In this document: piece by piece, positions 13,701 to 22,494 of the stretch | Layout: the number at the start of each line of letters is the position of its first letter | Numbering within the stretch: position 1 is the stretch's first letter | Assembly: GCA_965178125.1 (NCBI GenBank) | Contig: OZ237745.1 | Coordinates: 434,001-498,000, forward strand | DNA: 64,000 nucleotides | Direction of reading: 5' to 3' | Source: Bilabrum cf. latius | Lineage: Eukaryota; Bigyra: Bicosoecida; Bigyra; Bicosoecida | Notes under the pieces: model-generated | What the model was told of the DNA's origin: nothing | The model's database searches: none | The model's input: the letters and a program-made list of their open reading frames with translations, nothing else | Program-made: the position numbers and the translations under genes

Positions 13701-14187
13701 TGTGCCCGCGGGCTCCCTGGCGAGGATGGGCGTGTACGCGGGCGAGGGCAACAGCACGCAGGCCACCGCAGTGGGTATCTACTTCGAAGCCGTGGGCGTG
13801 GCCTTCTAGATCATGGACGACGTGCTCAACCTGCGTGGCCTGAGGACCGACGGCTCCGACAAGAAGGCCAACGTGGTGCTCAAGACCCTGGGCGAGGACA
13901 TCATGTGCGGCAAGGTGACCATGCCCGTGGTGCTGGCTGTGAGGCTGCTCGAGAAGCAGAAGATGAAGGACCTGTGGTCGGTGATCAAGACCAAGCCGCA
14001 GGACCCCAAGGTGGTGCAAGAGTGCATCGACACCCTCGAGGACTGTGGGGCCATAACCGAGTGCTGCGAGATGGCCAGCAAGATGGTCGACGATGCGTGG
14101 CTGGAAATGGACAAGGCCGTGCCCGACAGCTTCAGCAAGATCATGATCTACACGTTCGGCAAGTTTGTCATCAACAGGGGCGTGTGA
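10765..14187 (+). CDS. PX - CrtC/AttH - trans-prenyl diphosphate synthase fusion
   Basis: A 1,140-residue frame ends at UGA 14185-14187 and contains three UAG codons (13399, 13654, 13807). Residues about 90-265 look like a PX phosphoinositide-binding domain (RRVWRSWEDFKELEKAL, later YLKSLLGL and LRSFLRKKL). Residues about 275-735 resemble the CrtC/AttH lipocalin-like family (EWWYLNCHFED, YYLIPRCEVTGTF, GWYDHEFGG, WNWAAIQLDNG). Residues about 770-1140 form a class I trans-isoprenyl diphosphate synthase: GGKSWRS, first aspartate-rich motif DDFxDDSKLRRG at about 874, second motif FxIMDDVLNL at about 1014 as in fungal/animal GGPP synthases. The x residues are the UAG codons, and Gln is expected in the second. 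The catalytic part should condense IPP with allylic diphosphates; membrane targeting through PX is inference. The fusion is unusual. No intron is evident. Confidence 0.8.
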
Positions 14188-14952
14188 GCTGGCCCGTCCA
14201 TCCAGGCAGGGAAGGACCGAAGAATTCGGTCAATCGATTGGGGAGGGGGGCGGTAGGATGAGGGACACATAGGAACAAATAAGAAGAAGGGTTGCTGGCA
14301 CCTTGACTGTGCTGCCAAGCTGCCCGCCACTAGAGGGGAAAAAAACACCTGCGCTGGATGGTACCCGCTTTATGTGTGACCTCGCCGCTTGCCCGGCTTT
14401 CCCGGGCAAACGCTGGCGCGGCAGCACGAGGCGCCTCTCATACATCGAGAGGCACCGAGTACCAAAGCAGGGTTTTTTGCCTTAGGATGGACTGTGTAGG
14501 GTCGCCTGGGGAGGCCGGGGTCCAGAGATTATGTTGGATTGGATTTGGCTGCCATGCAGGCTCCTCCCTCGGGCACGACGTGCCCAATGAGGGAGAAGCC
14601 GAGTGTGCATCCGTTGTACCTGCCCACAGCCGCCTGTGCCTGCTGCCAAAACGAGCATTCTAGCTTGTTGCGGCAGCACGTGCAGGTTGGCGTTGGCAAG
14701 AGTCCGGAGCACGCTGGCAAAGAGCTTGCGGCAGCAAATCACGAGGACCCCGGCACGCCACGGGTTCATTAGAACGTATTGAAGAAAAGAAGAACCGTGT
14801 ATGTTTGTGATTCCATTTTGCAACGAACACCACCAGCTCGCCTCGGGAAGGAGCAAGAAACTCCCTGGCCAGTGGCCACACTGTTGGCAACGAGTTGCGT
14901 GCCATTTCCGACATCGCTTTGCATCGGGCAGGAAATGCCCATTCTGACCGAC
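14188..14952. other. Intergenic region without a protein gene
   Basis: Between the prenyl-synthase fusion and Rpn12 there is no supported reading frame. It contains an A6 run near 14339, and a hairpin-rich segment described in the next entry. It should also contain the 3' UTR of the upstream gene and the promoter of Rpn12. Confidence 0.5.
14371..14478 (+). ncRNA. Possible structured RNA ending in a T6 run
   Basis: Two perfect hairpins lie close together. An 8-bp stem (TTGCCCGG with CCGGGCAA, 5-nt loop) is at 14389-14409, and a 7-bp stem (GCCTCTC with GAGAGGC, 7-nt loop) is at 14433-14453. They are followed by six T residues at 14473-14478, as in an RNA polymerase III terminator. I could not match it to U-snRNA, SRP, RNase P or tRNA. 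It could equally be a 3' UTR structure. Confidence 0.25.
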
Positions 14953-15972
14953 ATGGCCGCTGCAGGAGGGGCTCGCGATGCGCTTGGTTCGGCAAAATCC
15001 GAATTAGATGAGTTCAAAGCACTTGTGACCGCGAAGTCCGTGGACGAAAAGGCCGCAAAGGCCAAGTTGGTGCAATTGAAAGTGAGCGAGCGGCCGTCAC
15101 ACTTGAATGCTACCAGCTGCACAGCTTCTGGAAGCAGTCCGCGTTTCTTGTTCTACACTTCTATTCACAGATTATTATGACTGAGATGCCCTCGCTGCCC
15201 CCAGCTGTGACCAGCGGATCTGCGACAGCAATAGATGAGCAAACCGTAGCAAGTGAGCAACAAGCAGTGCTTGCTGAAGTCTTGGTCAACCATCAGCATC
15301 GTGCACACCGACCTAGTAATTTCTATTGTCGCGCCACGCTATGCTGCCGCAGGGGATATTCTTGAGCATGCGTTCTTGCTGTCGGTTCTGACGAGCGACG
15401 ACAAGGGATTGGAACGTCACTACGCCTAGCTGCAGCCCTACTACTCAGAGTTGAGAGGAAACCTGCCGGAATCAAAGCAAAGATTAAAGGTAGTTGGGCT
15501 TCTCCTGATGTTTCTGCTTGTCAAGTCCCGATTGGGCGAGTTTCATTTGGAGCTGGAGCGCCTGTCGGATGAGGACCTCGCCGCTGCCGAAATCGCGTTT
15601 CCCGTCAAACTAGAAAGCCGTCTGCTCGAGGGATCGTACAACTAGGTGCTTGGAGCGCGAGAAGGGGCCCCAAACAAGCTGTTCCAGCCGTTTTTGGATG
15701 GCATCGTGCAAACAGTCAGGGATGAGGTGGCCGAGTGCATGAGTGCCTCCTACGAGAAGATCAGCGCGGAGGGCGCCCGGAAAATGCTGCATCTGGGCAC
15801 CGGAGCTTCCGCTGATGCCGAGCTCGGTCAGATAGTCGAGGACCAGGGCTGGACCATGGAGGACGGGTGGGTGAAGTTCGCGGCCGACGAGGAGCGCGTC
15901 GAGGGCGTGGAGGCAATCGCGGTGGTGCAGTCCACTCTTGAAGTGGCTACTGAGATGGAGCGCATCATCTGA
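14953..15972 (+). CDS. RPN12: 26S proteasome regulatory subunit Rpn12 (PSMD8)
   Basis: Three exons, 14953-15081, 15171-15300 and 15353-15972, join in phase to 292 residues ending in UGA. Introns are 89 and 52 nt, GT-AG. The joined protein follows the Rpn12/PSMD8 pattern: an N-terminal helical part, MPSLPP, RDILEHAFLLSVLTS, HYAxLQPYYSEL, then the CSN8/PSMD8-type core (GEFHLELERLS, EGSYNxVLGAR, VRDEVAECMSASYEKI) and the usual C-terminus EVATEMERII. Rpn12 is a lid subunit of the 19S particle needed for assembly of the 26S proteasome. Two UAG codons occur (15427, 15643). The first sits where animal and plant Rpn12 carry Gln (AQLKxYY). The second exon/intron boundary (15300/15301) was chosen because it restores the conserved Arg of RDILE; the other boundaries are firmer. 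Confidence 0.85.
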
Positions 15973-16218
15973 GTGATCATGGAGAGACTGTTGCGAAATA
16001 CAGCGTGTGCAGAAGACTTGTCCTGATATGGAACGTTCGTTCGTGTGAGCCCAACGGCAACTACAATCATCTACGCAATTTCCTTCAACCGCGAGGGTAT
16101 CCACGTGATATAACCTCCGCTACTGGTTTGTATTGTATTCGAGGGGAGGCCAGCTTCGCGGCTTGTTTGGTCTGGTTTCTTGCGCACCTTAAACAGAGCG
16201 GTCCACCACTGGATTTTC

Positions 16219-19212
16219 ATGGCTAGTCCCTTGGTCCCACCCTACTCGTGCGGTTCGCTTGCACTTAGACTATCATGTACCCATCCAAGTACTGCTTTGA
16301 ATAGGACGCAAACTGTAGCTGGAACTAAGTGGGCTGGAGAGGACATCGAATCTCTCCGGACTGCACATGACGACTTGGCAGTCTCTCTTCTGTACTCACC
16401 AAGCTGCGCAAGCATATGGTGCAATTTCTTATGCAGCAATCGATACAGCTTGTCATACTGCTGCACGCGCTCCCTGGCTAGATTCTGCGGGATCACGAGC
16501 TTGTTGTGGATGCTGGCTGGTTCTGCAGCCCTGCTGGCTCGCACTGCAGCAGGTGCAGCTGGCGGAAACGGGGTATGGACCGACATTCCTGGGTGGTTGG
16601 TTGCAGCGAATCTGTCGTCGTGGTTGAGTATGGTTGCTGCAATCGGACTCCTTGCCGCTGCTGTTGGTGGGTGTCACGCTGTTGCTCAGCTAGAAGCAGA
16701 CGCCGCCTATGCTCGCTCCAGTGCGAGCATAGCTCGGGCCCTCTCGGTGCTTCGGGCTGCGGCAAAAGGAGCGAGGCCGCAAGCATGCCGAGATTTTGGT
16801 GCTGGTTTGAATGAGCCTAACGTTGAAGTTCTCGATGGCGGCACGTTTGGCCGAGCTGGCGGGGCAGGGCCTCCACGTGTGAATTTTCGCCTCCTGAAAC
16901 TGGGCCACAGTGCACTGGCAGGCGACAGGGGGGTGGGTGGAATGACAACCCGAGGGTATGCGACGAGACCGCCGGCTGTGGCTGCTGCCCCTCAAGCAGT
17001 GATGGAGCAGCCAGTGCACCCCGGCGAGCAGGTGCTCGGCAGTCCGCTCGGCCTGGACCATCCTTGGCTGCGGCGCGGCGCCGACGGCACAGCACACGGA
17101 GGTGGAGGCGGCCAGCACTATGCCGATGCAAGGGGAGGCTTCCGGGCAGTCGGGCAGGTTCAATCACTATCACCACCACCACAGCGCAGGGCAGCGCGTG
17201 AGGCATCGACCGGAGCAGGTGAGCCGCCGTTCTCTGCCAGAGGGCAGGGGGGTCCATTAGCCGGCGGTGCGGAGCCTGCCAGGAGCCCACGGGGGCTGGA
17301 GATGGGTGCTGGAGCCTTGCACGACCATGCAGCCGATGCAGATCCTCGGCATGGCCGGGCGCTGCTCCAGGAGCGCCAGTTGCTGCACGACCATGCAGTG
17401 CAGCAGGAGCAAGGGCCGTTTCCCTGGTCCAGTCCGGCTCCTGACGGTCTCAAGCTGCGGGGCGGGGCCGAGGTTCCGTCATTTTTGCGCGGCGCCGGCA
17501 ATGGTCGCGCAGGCTCCAGTCACCGGGCGCTGGCAGTCGGAGCTGGGGGTGAGCTGGACGACGAGCCGGTGTGCGGTGACGAGTGCGAGTACTACTGCGG
17601 CTGCTGGTGCGACTGCTGCTAGTCGCCGGCGCCTGTTGTGGACGGAGCGGCTCCGCCAGGAGCGTGTGACGAGTGCTGTCGGGCACTCGTCTGCCTGCCA
17701 TCGCGCAGCCCATCACCAGCGGCACCGTGCAGCAGCCCGTGCAGCTGCTTGTAGAGCTGCTGCCCCGATCCCTGCTGCAGGGATCAATGCTGTTGTAGCG
17801 ATCAGCATTCCGAAAACGGGACTTGGTGCGGCTCGCTGGACTGCTGCTCGAGCACATGCTCCCGGGAAACCGACGGCGGAACCGAGCAGACCCAATGCTG
17901 CGCATGGATGTGCCAGGAGACCCCTGCTGAGAAGTAGCCTCTCCCTGACTCCCCATGTTGTTCCCTGGAATGCTGTTTCCTGGCACACGATGACGGTAGC
18001 ACGCAAAGAGAGGCGTGCAATTGTCACTGCAAAGGCCTAAATGACGCGTGCTTCCCTTGCCGCCCAGAAGCACGAGGCAGTGGTTGCCTTGCGTGCGGGG
18101 GGATCGGTGCAGGTGTCTCAGCCGCTGCATCGCTGATCGTCGCGAGTCTCACCGAAAACCGCATGAACTCGATGGAGGGGTGCTTTGGCGGTGTGACGAG
18201 TGCGAACGAGGGGTTGCCTCTGGACGACTCACTCCTGGGCATCGACGCCGCGATCGTGTTGATGGGCGCTCTGGCCGGGGGAGTCGTTCTTGGGGTTGCC
18301 CTGTCTGTCGGATACAGCCATGCCCACGCTCTGGATGCGGTTAGCCAGGTGCTGCTGCAGCTTCACGGGAGCTACTCCCGTGCCATTCATGGACAGCCGC
18401 ACGCCACTGCAATGCTGCGCACGCAGGGTCAGCCCCAGCCTTAGCACCAGCACCAGCACCAGCACCAGCACCAGCACCAGCAGCAGGCACCAACATTTCC
18501 ACAAGGGGCGCGCGGTCGCGGCGGGAGGAACACAACCAGTACCGATCTCGCTCTTGCGCAATCCACCGGCGGATTCACGACCCTTGGGGGTGGGGCGCAG
18601 GGCCGGTGGCACGGGCGCCTGCCTCGTAGGCGTGGCCTCGCAGTCATGGCGCTGGGCCTCCACCTCGACCTCGAAGTAGCGAGCACTTTCATGATCCGCG
18701 CGGGCTGGCTGATCCTCGCAGGTACCGGCGTGGCGGTGGTTGCTGGGGTGGTGCAGTTTGGTACTAGAGTGCTGGGCGGCAGGGGCAGCAAGGAGGCATG
18801 CGGGCCGGTGGATCTTGCCTGGCTCGCGGCAGGGGGCCTCCCACTTTTTGTCCTTCTCTTAGGTCTGATTTGGATCGCGCGGGGCTTTGTGCGTGCGAGG
18901 CACGCTCTTCGAGCGGTCGCAGCACAGCTCCGGTACTCGATGCTGGTAGCAGATAGAGGCTCTCCTCTCCACGGCCGTACTGGCGCCGCGGGAGTCGCTG
19001 TGGCGGGTGAAGATCAGAATAGTGGACCGGGTGCAGGTGGCGGTGGTTTGGTTGTTCTGCTAGGAGACGTGATTCGGGGGAGGGGTGAAGGCATGGACGG
19101 GTGGTCCACGGGCTGTGGGAGTGTGTGGTGCGGCTGGCTTTGTTGGGGGTTCGCGGCTGGGGCAGGGGCGCTTTCGAGCGTTCTTCTGATTCATCTCGTG
19201 TCTTTGATATGA
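16219..19212 (+). CDS. Cys-rich multi-span membrane protein, unknown family
   Basis: A frame of 997 codons from ATG 16219 to UGA 19210-19212 contains four UAGs (17620, 17752, 17935, 18442). I do not recognise the family. Hydrophobic segments at about residues 90-122 and 135-160 are followed by a 300-residue Pro/Gly/His/Arg-rich stretch. A dense cysteine-rich block then runs from about residue 450 to 630, with many CC pairs (for example CCPDPCCRDQCCC). After it come further membrane segments (about 625-645, 675-700, 810-840, 865-890 and at the very C-terminus). A His-Gln repeat encoded by CACCAG units starts right after the UAG at 18442. The protein is probably in the plasma membrane or an endomembrane with a disulphide- or metal-rich loop; that is inference. 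Splitting into two genes or unseen introns remain possible. Confidence 0.45.
18445..18480 (+). repeat. CACCAG hexanucleotide repeat coding His-Gln
   Basis: Six copies of CACCAG follow directly on a UAG codon within the membrane-protein frame and encode alternating His-Gln. It is the same hexamer as at 5281-5370, where the complementary strand is translated. Confidence 0.9.
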
Positions 19213-19494
19213 AAATAATGGGTTGGTCCATTGATTGTGTGGTGTTCATGCGGAATAGCTTGAACATTCCAGCTGGTGTGCTCACGATCCGCACGAAGAT
19301 CTGGCTGAAGATGCAAACGGAACTACCCGGTTGCGCGGCGCCGCACTGACAACGCCATCTGCCCTTCCGATGCATCAGCACTTATTTCAGCTCGCATTTG
19401 GATCACAGAGATACATCTGTGGCCTAAGTCGACTGCAATATTATTGAATAACTCGCGAACCGGCTTTCAATTGTGTAACTGCAGTTCTGTACAA

Positions 19495-21521
19495 ATGCGA
19501 AGCATCTTTTCGATCGCAGCTGCAATCAGTGCTACCGTGGCTTTGGGGGATATTTCGGTGTCCCCAGATTCCTTCTCGGGTTCCCACGCATGGCTTGAGG
19601 TTTCATGGACATTTCCAGCGTCAGAGGACGTTAGCGATTGCTGGATTGGCTCGTGGCCCGTGCAGGACGGAAACATGCCGAACGTTTCAGCGATCCCCGC
19701 ACAGCAGTACCCTGCGACGGCTCCGTGGACGGCAAACTTGCCCACATACTACTTCCCATGCACCATTGATCCTTCGTTCGGTGCTAGCTCTCGATCTGGG
19801 AGCTGGAAAGTGTACGAGGTCAACTCGCGAACGGACCGAGTGCTCGGCCTGTTTTCTGGTGGGATCCACACGCCCAAACCACTGGAGATGAGCTCTGTGG
19901 TTACCGTGGAGGATAAGGACAACTATTTGTTCCCCAAGCTCGCCCGTACCGCCGTGGAGACCGAGATGCAGGTCGCGTTCCGTTCCAACAAGAACTCTGG
20001 CAGCCCCGGTGTCAAGTACGGGCTGTCTCCCTCGAGCCTGACCAAGTCTGCGGCCGCATACACCTACACCTACTCCCAGGAGGACTTGTGCAGCCCTAGC
20101 GGTGCTGGCGCGAACTATGGCTGGGTGCAGCCCGGCTACTTCCACCAGGCAGTGATGACCGGCCTCCCAACCGACGGCAAGTCCACCGTCTACTACTCCA
20201 TCGGCGACGACACGACCGGCTGGTCCCAGGTCTACTCCTTCACCGCCACGCGCGGTGCCGACCCCACCGCGGAGGTCGGCTTCATCATGATCGCCGACAT
20301 GGGGGTGAGCCGCCCCGACAACACCTCGGAGCACTGGGAGGAGCAGGACGCCCAGCTGACCATGCAGGGCATGTACAACCACATGAAGGACCACCCGCTC
20401 ATCCTGCACGCTGGGGACGTGAGTTTATGTCGATCCATTGCGCGTCTTAATACCTAGTTGCCTCTTATTATTGCTTGGAATGCGACCTGCACCTGAACTT
20501 GCGGTGCCCCAAACAAGGAATGCACGCAAGCCCCTCGTATTCGCACCCCGCTCGCCCCGCTCTTGTCATGTTCCTCACTTCACTGCAGGTCGCCTACGCC
20601 ACTGGAATTGAGGGGTGAGACCGAGCAGAGCTGCGATAGATTGTTGGCTAGTGCGCAGACACACTGGACTGCACCGAACCACGCCAGCCGCGATCTAGTC
20701 CGTCATCGTGCCATCTATCGTTGTTGCTTTCACCCCTTCTTTTCGCTTATCACCGCAGCAAGTGGGACCTCTTCGAGCAGGCCGTGGAGAACATCACGAG
20801 CGCGACCCCCTACATGGTCGGTCTCGGCAACCACGAGCAGGATGTTGCGTGGAAGGATGTCGAATGCAAGAACAACAAGGACAACTCGGAGCTCTACTAC
20901 TCTACTTCCCGCGACTCCGGGGGGGAGAACGGCGTGCCCACCAACGCCCGATTCCCCATGCCCCTCGATGGCATGACCAAGCCCGACCCCACCAAGATGC
21001 AAGTGTACTACTCCTTCGCGTACGGTCCCGTGACCTTCGTGATGTGGGACACGGAGCTGACCTGCGACTCCTCCTCCGCCCAGTACAAGTGGCTGGAGTC
21101 CACCCTCAGCGGCATCGACAGGAGCAGGACCCCCTGGGTCATTCTGTTCGGGCACAGGCCCATCTACACTGGCAACTCCCGGGACAGCCACCTGTCCGAG
21201 ATCGAGCCGCTCATCATCAAGTACAACGTGTCCTTCTCGGCGTACGGACACGTGCACAACGCCCAGCTGTGGTGCCCCATCGCGAATGGAGAGTGCATCC
21301 GCGAGGGCTCCCCCGAGGGCAAGTGGGTCGGGCCTATTCACAGCGTGATTGGCAACGCTGGCCAGTCGCTGAGCCGTTTCCCCAAGCTGGACAACCGGAC
21401 CGTGTTCAGCCTCGAGGGCCACGGGTACACCACCCTCAAGGCGAATGCCACCAGCCTTCACGTGGAGTACTACGCTGACCACGGGCAGAACATGGTATAC
21501 GAGTTCACCACTCACCTGTGA
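19495..21521 (+). CDS. Secreted purple acid phosphatase
   Basis: Exons 19495-20418, 20589-20614 (26 nt) and 20759-21521 join in phase to 570 residues ending in UGA; both introns are GT-AG. A signal peptide (MRSIFSIAAAISATVALG) starts the protein. An N-terminal fibronectin-like region resembles that of plant and oomycete purple acid phosphatases. The five metallophosphatase blocks are present: IADMG, GDVAYA (formed across the first intron), GNHE, GHRPIY and GHVHNAQ. The first block departs from the usual GDxG and the last from GHVHxYER. These enzymes hydrolyse phosphate esters with a dinuclear metal centre, generally outside the cell or in vacuoles, for phosphate scavenging. No UAG occurs in the coding exons. 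The 26-nt middle exon is unusually small, but it supplies the conserved GDVAYA tail and keeps the frame. Confidence 0.88.
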
Positions 21522-21835
21522 GGTGCAAGTGTGAGGAACTCGCTACCAGGCGCCATTGTTGTAGCAGCGCTGATGTTGGAGGGGAGTTTGTATACGGTCC
21601 TGCCGCTCGGAAAACGACCGGTAGCCGAATCCAAGCTCATTTTCCAAGCGTTCAATGTATGGTGCGCGCGGCTCGGATGCTCTTTGACCCCAACGGATCC
21701 GATAGATCTGATCCGATCTGGTCCTTTATCCGAACACTGAGATTGCGGCTCCAATCCTGCCGTGCTAGAGAAATTGCTAATTGCTTTGTAACATGAGAAT
21801 CCGGATACACTTGAAATCAAGTATTCGTTATAGTT

Positions 21836-22030
21836 TGTCCACCACGGGGCCGAATATGATCAGATCCAGTTGCGGCTGCCAAGCGCGATCTTCTCAAGAC
21901 GCACAGTCCACCGGGATTCGGAATGAGATCCGAAATTCGGATTCCGGATCTAGGCCTAGATCGGTGATCCGGCTGTGCTCTTGCCAAACCACTCAGCGCC
22001 GCTTTCCCTTGACTGGGCTGCCATCATGGT
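21836..22030 (-). repeat. Dispersed ~190-bp repeat, copy A
   Basis: This segment is clearly related, on the same strand and over its whole length, to 42145-42325. Both start (minus strand) with GGCAGCCCAG, contain GGCGCTGA, then a CACCGATCT block and CTTGGCAGCCGCAA, and end near GTGGTGGAC. Copy A carries extra short palindromic ATTCGGATTCCGGAT-like pieces in its middle; similar pieces also occur near 980. Confidence 0.7.
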
Positions 22031-22378
22031 GGACACGATGACGTAGCGCGGCGTCGACAGCGAGACCTGGCAGCTGCTGGCGCCCTCCACCGCAACACTG
22101 CAGGGCGCCACAACCGGACTGCCCACGGACGGGCAGCAACCCGAAGATGGCGCGCCGACAGACGGCAACGGCTTGGCGAAGTCAAAGGTAGCGTCGGTCG
22201 AGTTAGGTGGGCTCGTGCTACTGGACTGCCCGGCCACCACCACGCGGAAGAGCGCGTTATCGGCCCACCCCGGCTCCGTCACGATCTGGATCCGGATCAG
22301 CGTTGGTGAGGCCAACAGATCTAAGGTCTCTGAGATTGAGGTCACCGACGGTCGCGCGGTCACGGTGGGCGCAACAAA
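21996..22378 (-). pseudogene. 5'-truncated fragment of an unidentified gene
   Basis: A minus-strand frame opens after a UAA at 22379-22381 with no ATG. It encodes about 125 residues including SVTSISETLDLLASPTLIRI, a CC pair and several Ser/Pro/Val-rich strands, and runs into the dispersed repeat. A short stretch of the same sequence (ACCTCAATCTCAGAGACCTT) recurs near 29858. It looks like a gene fragment carried with repeats at the edge of the insertion zone. The family is not recognised. Confidence 0.3.
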
Positions 22379-22433
22379 TTATTCTGGTATTCTGGTACTC
22401 TGGACTTCTCAATCATATTCCTTGGTCAGAACA

Positions 22434-22455
22434 ATCCGTTCTGCACAGAACGGAT
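22434..22455. promoter_or_regulatory. Perfect palindrome 39 bp before the CR gene (copy 1)
   Basis: The arms ATCCGTTCTG and CAGAACGGAT are separated by CA. The identical palindrome precedes copy 2 at 35863-35884, at the same distance from the ATG. It could be a dimeric factor site, an RNA hairpin in the leader, or an element end. Confidence 0.4.
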
Positions 22456-22494
22456 AAGTCTGACTGTTGGTGTGTATCAAATAGGTGATTGACA

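Noticed and set aside
13399-13809. UAG = Leu, Glu or Tyr
   Set aside because: The three diagnostic columns (FQxxDD, SGGQAPGGH, AQLxPYY) expect Gln.
11521-14019. 832-codon minus-strand frame
   Set aside because: It is antisense to the PX-CrtC-prenyl synthase gene in GC-rich DNA where complementary frames stay open; Val/Leu/His-rich with no domain.
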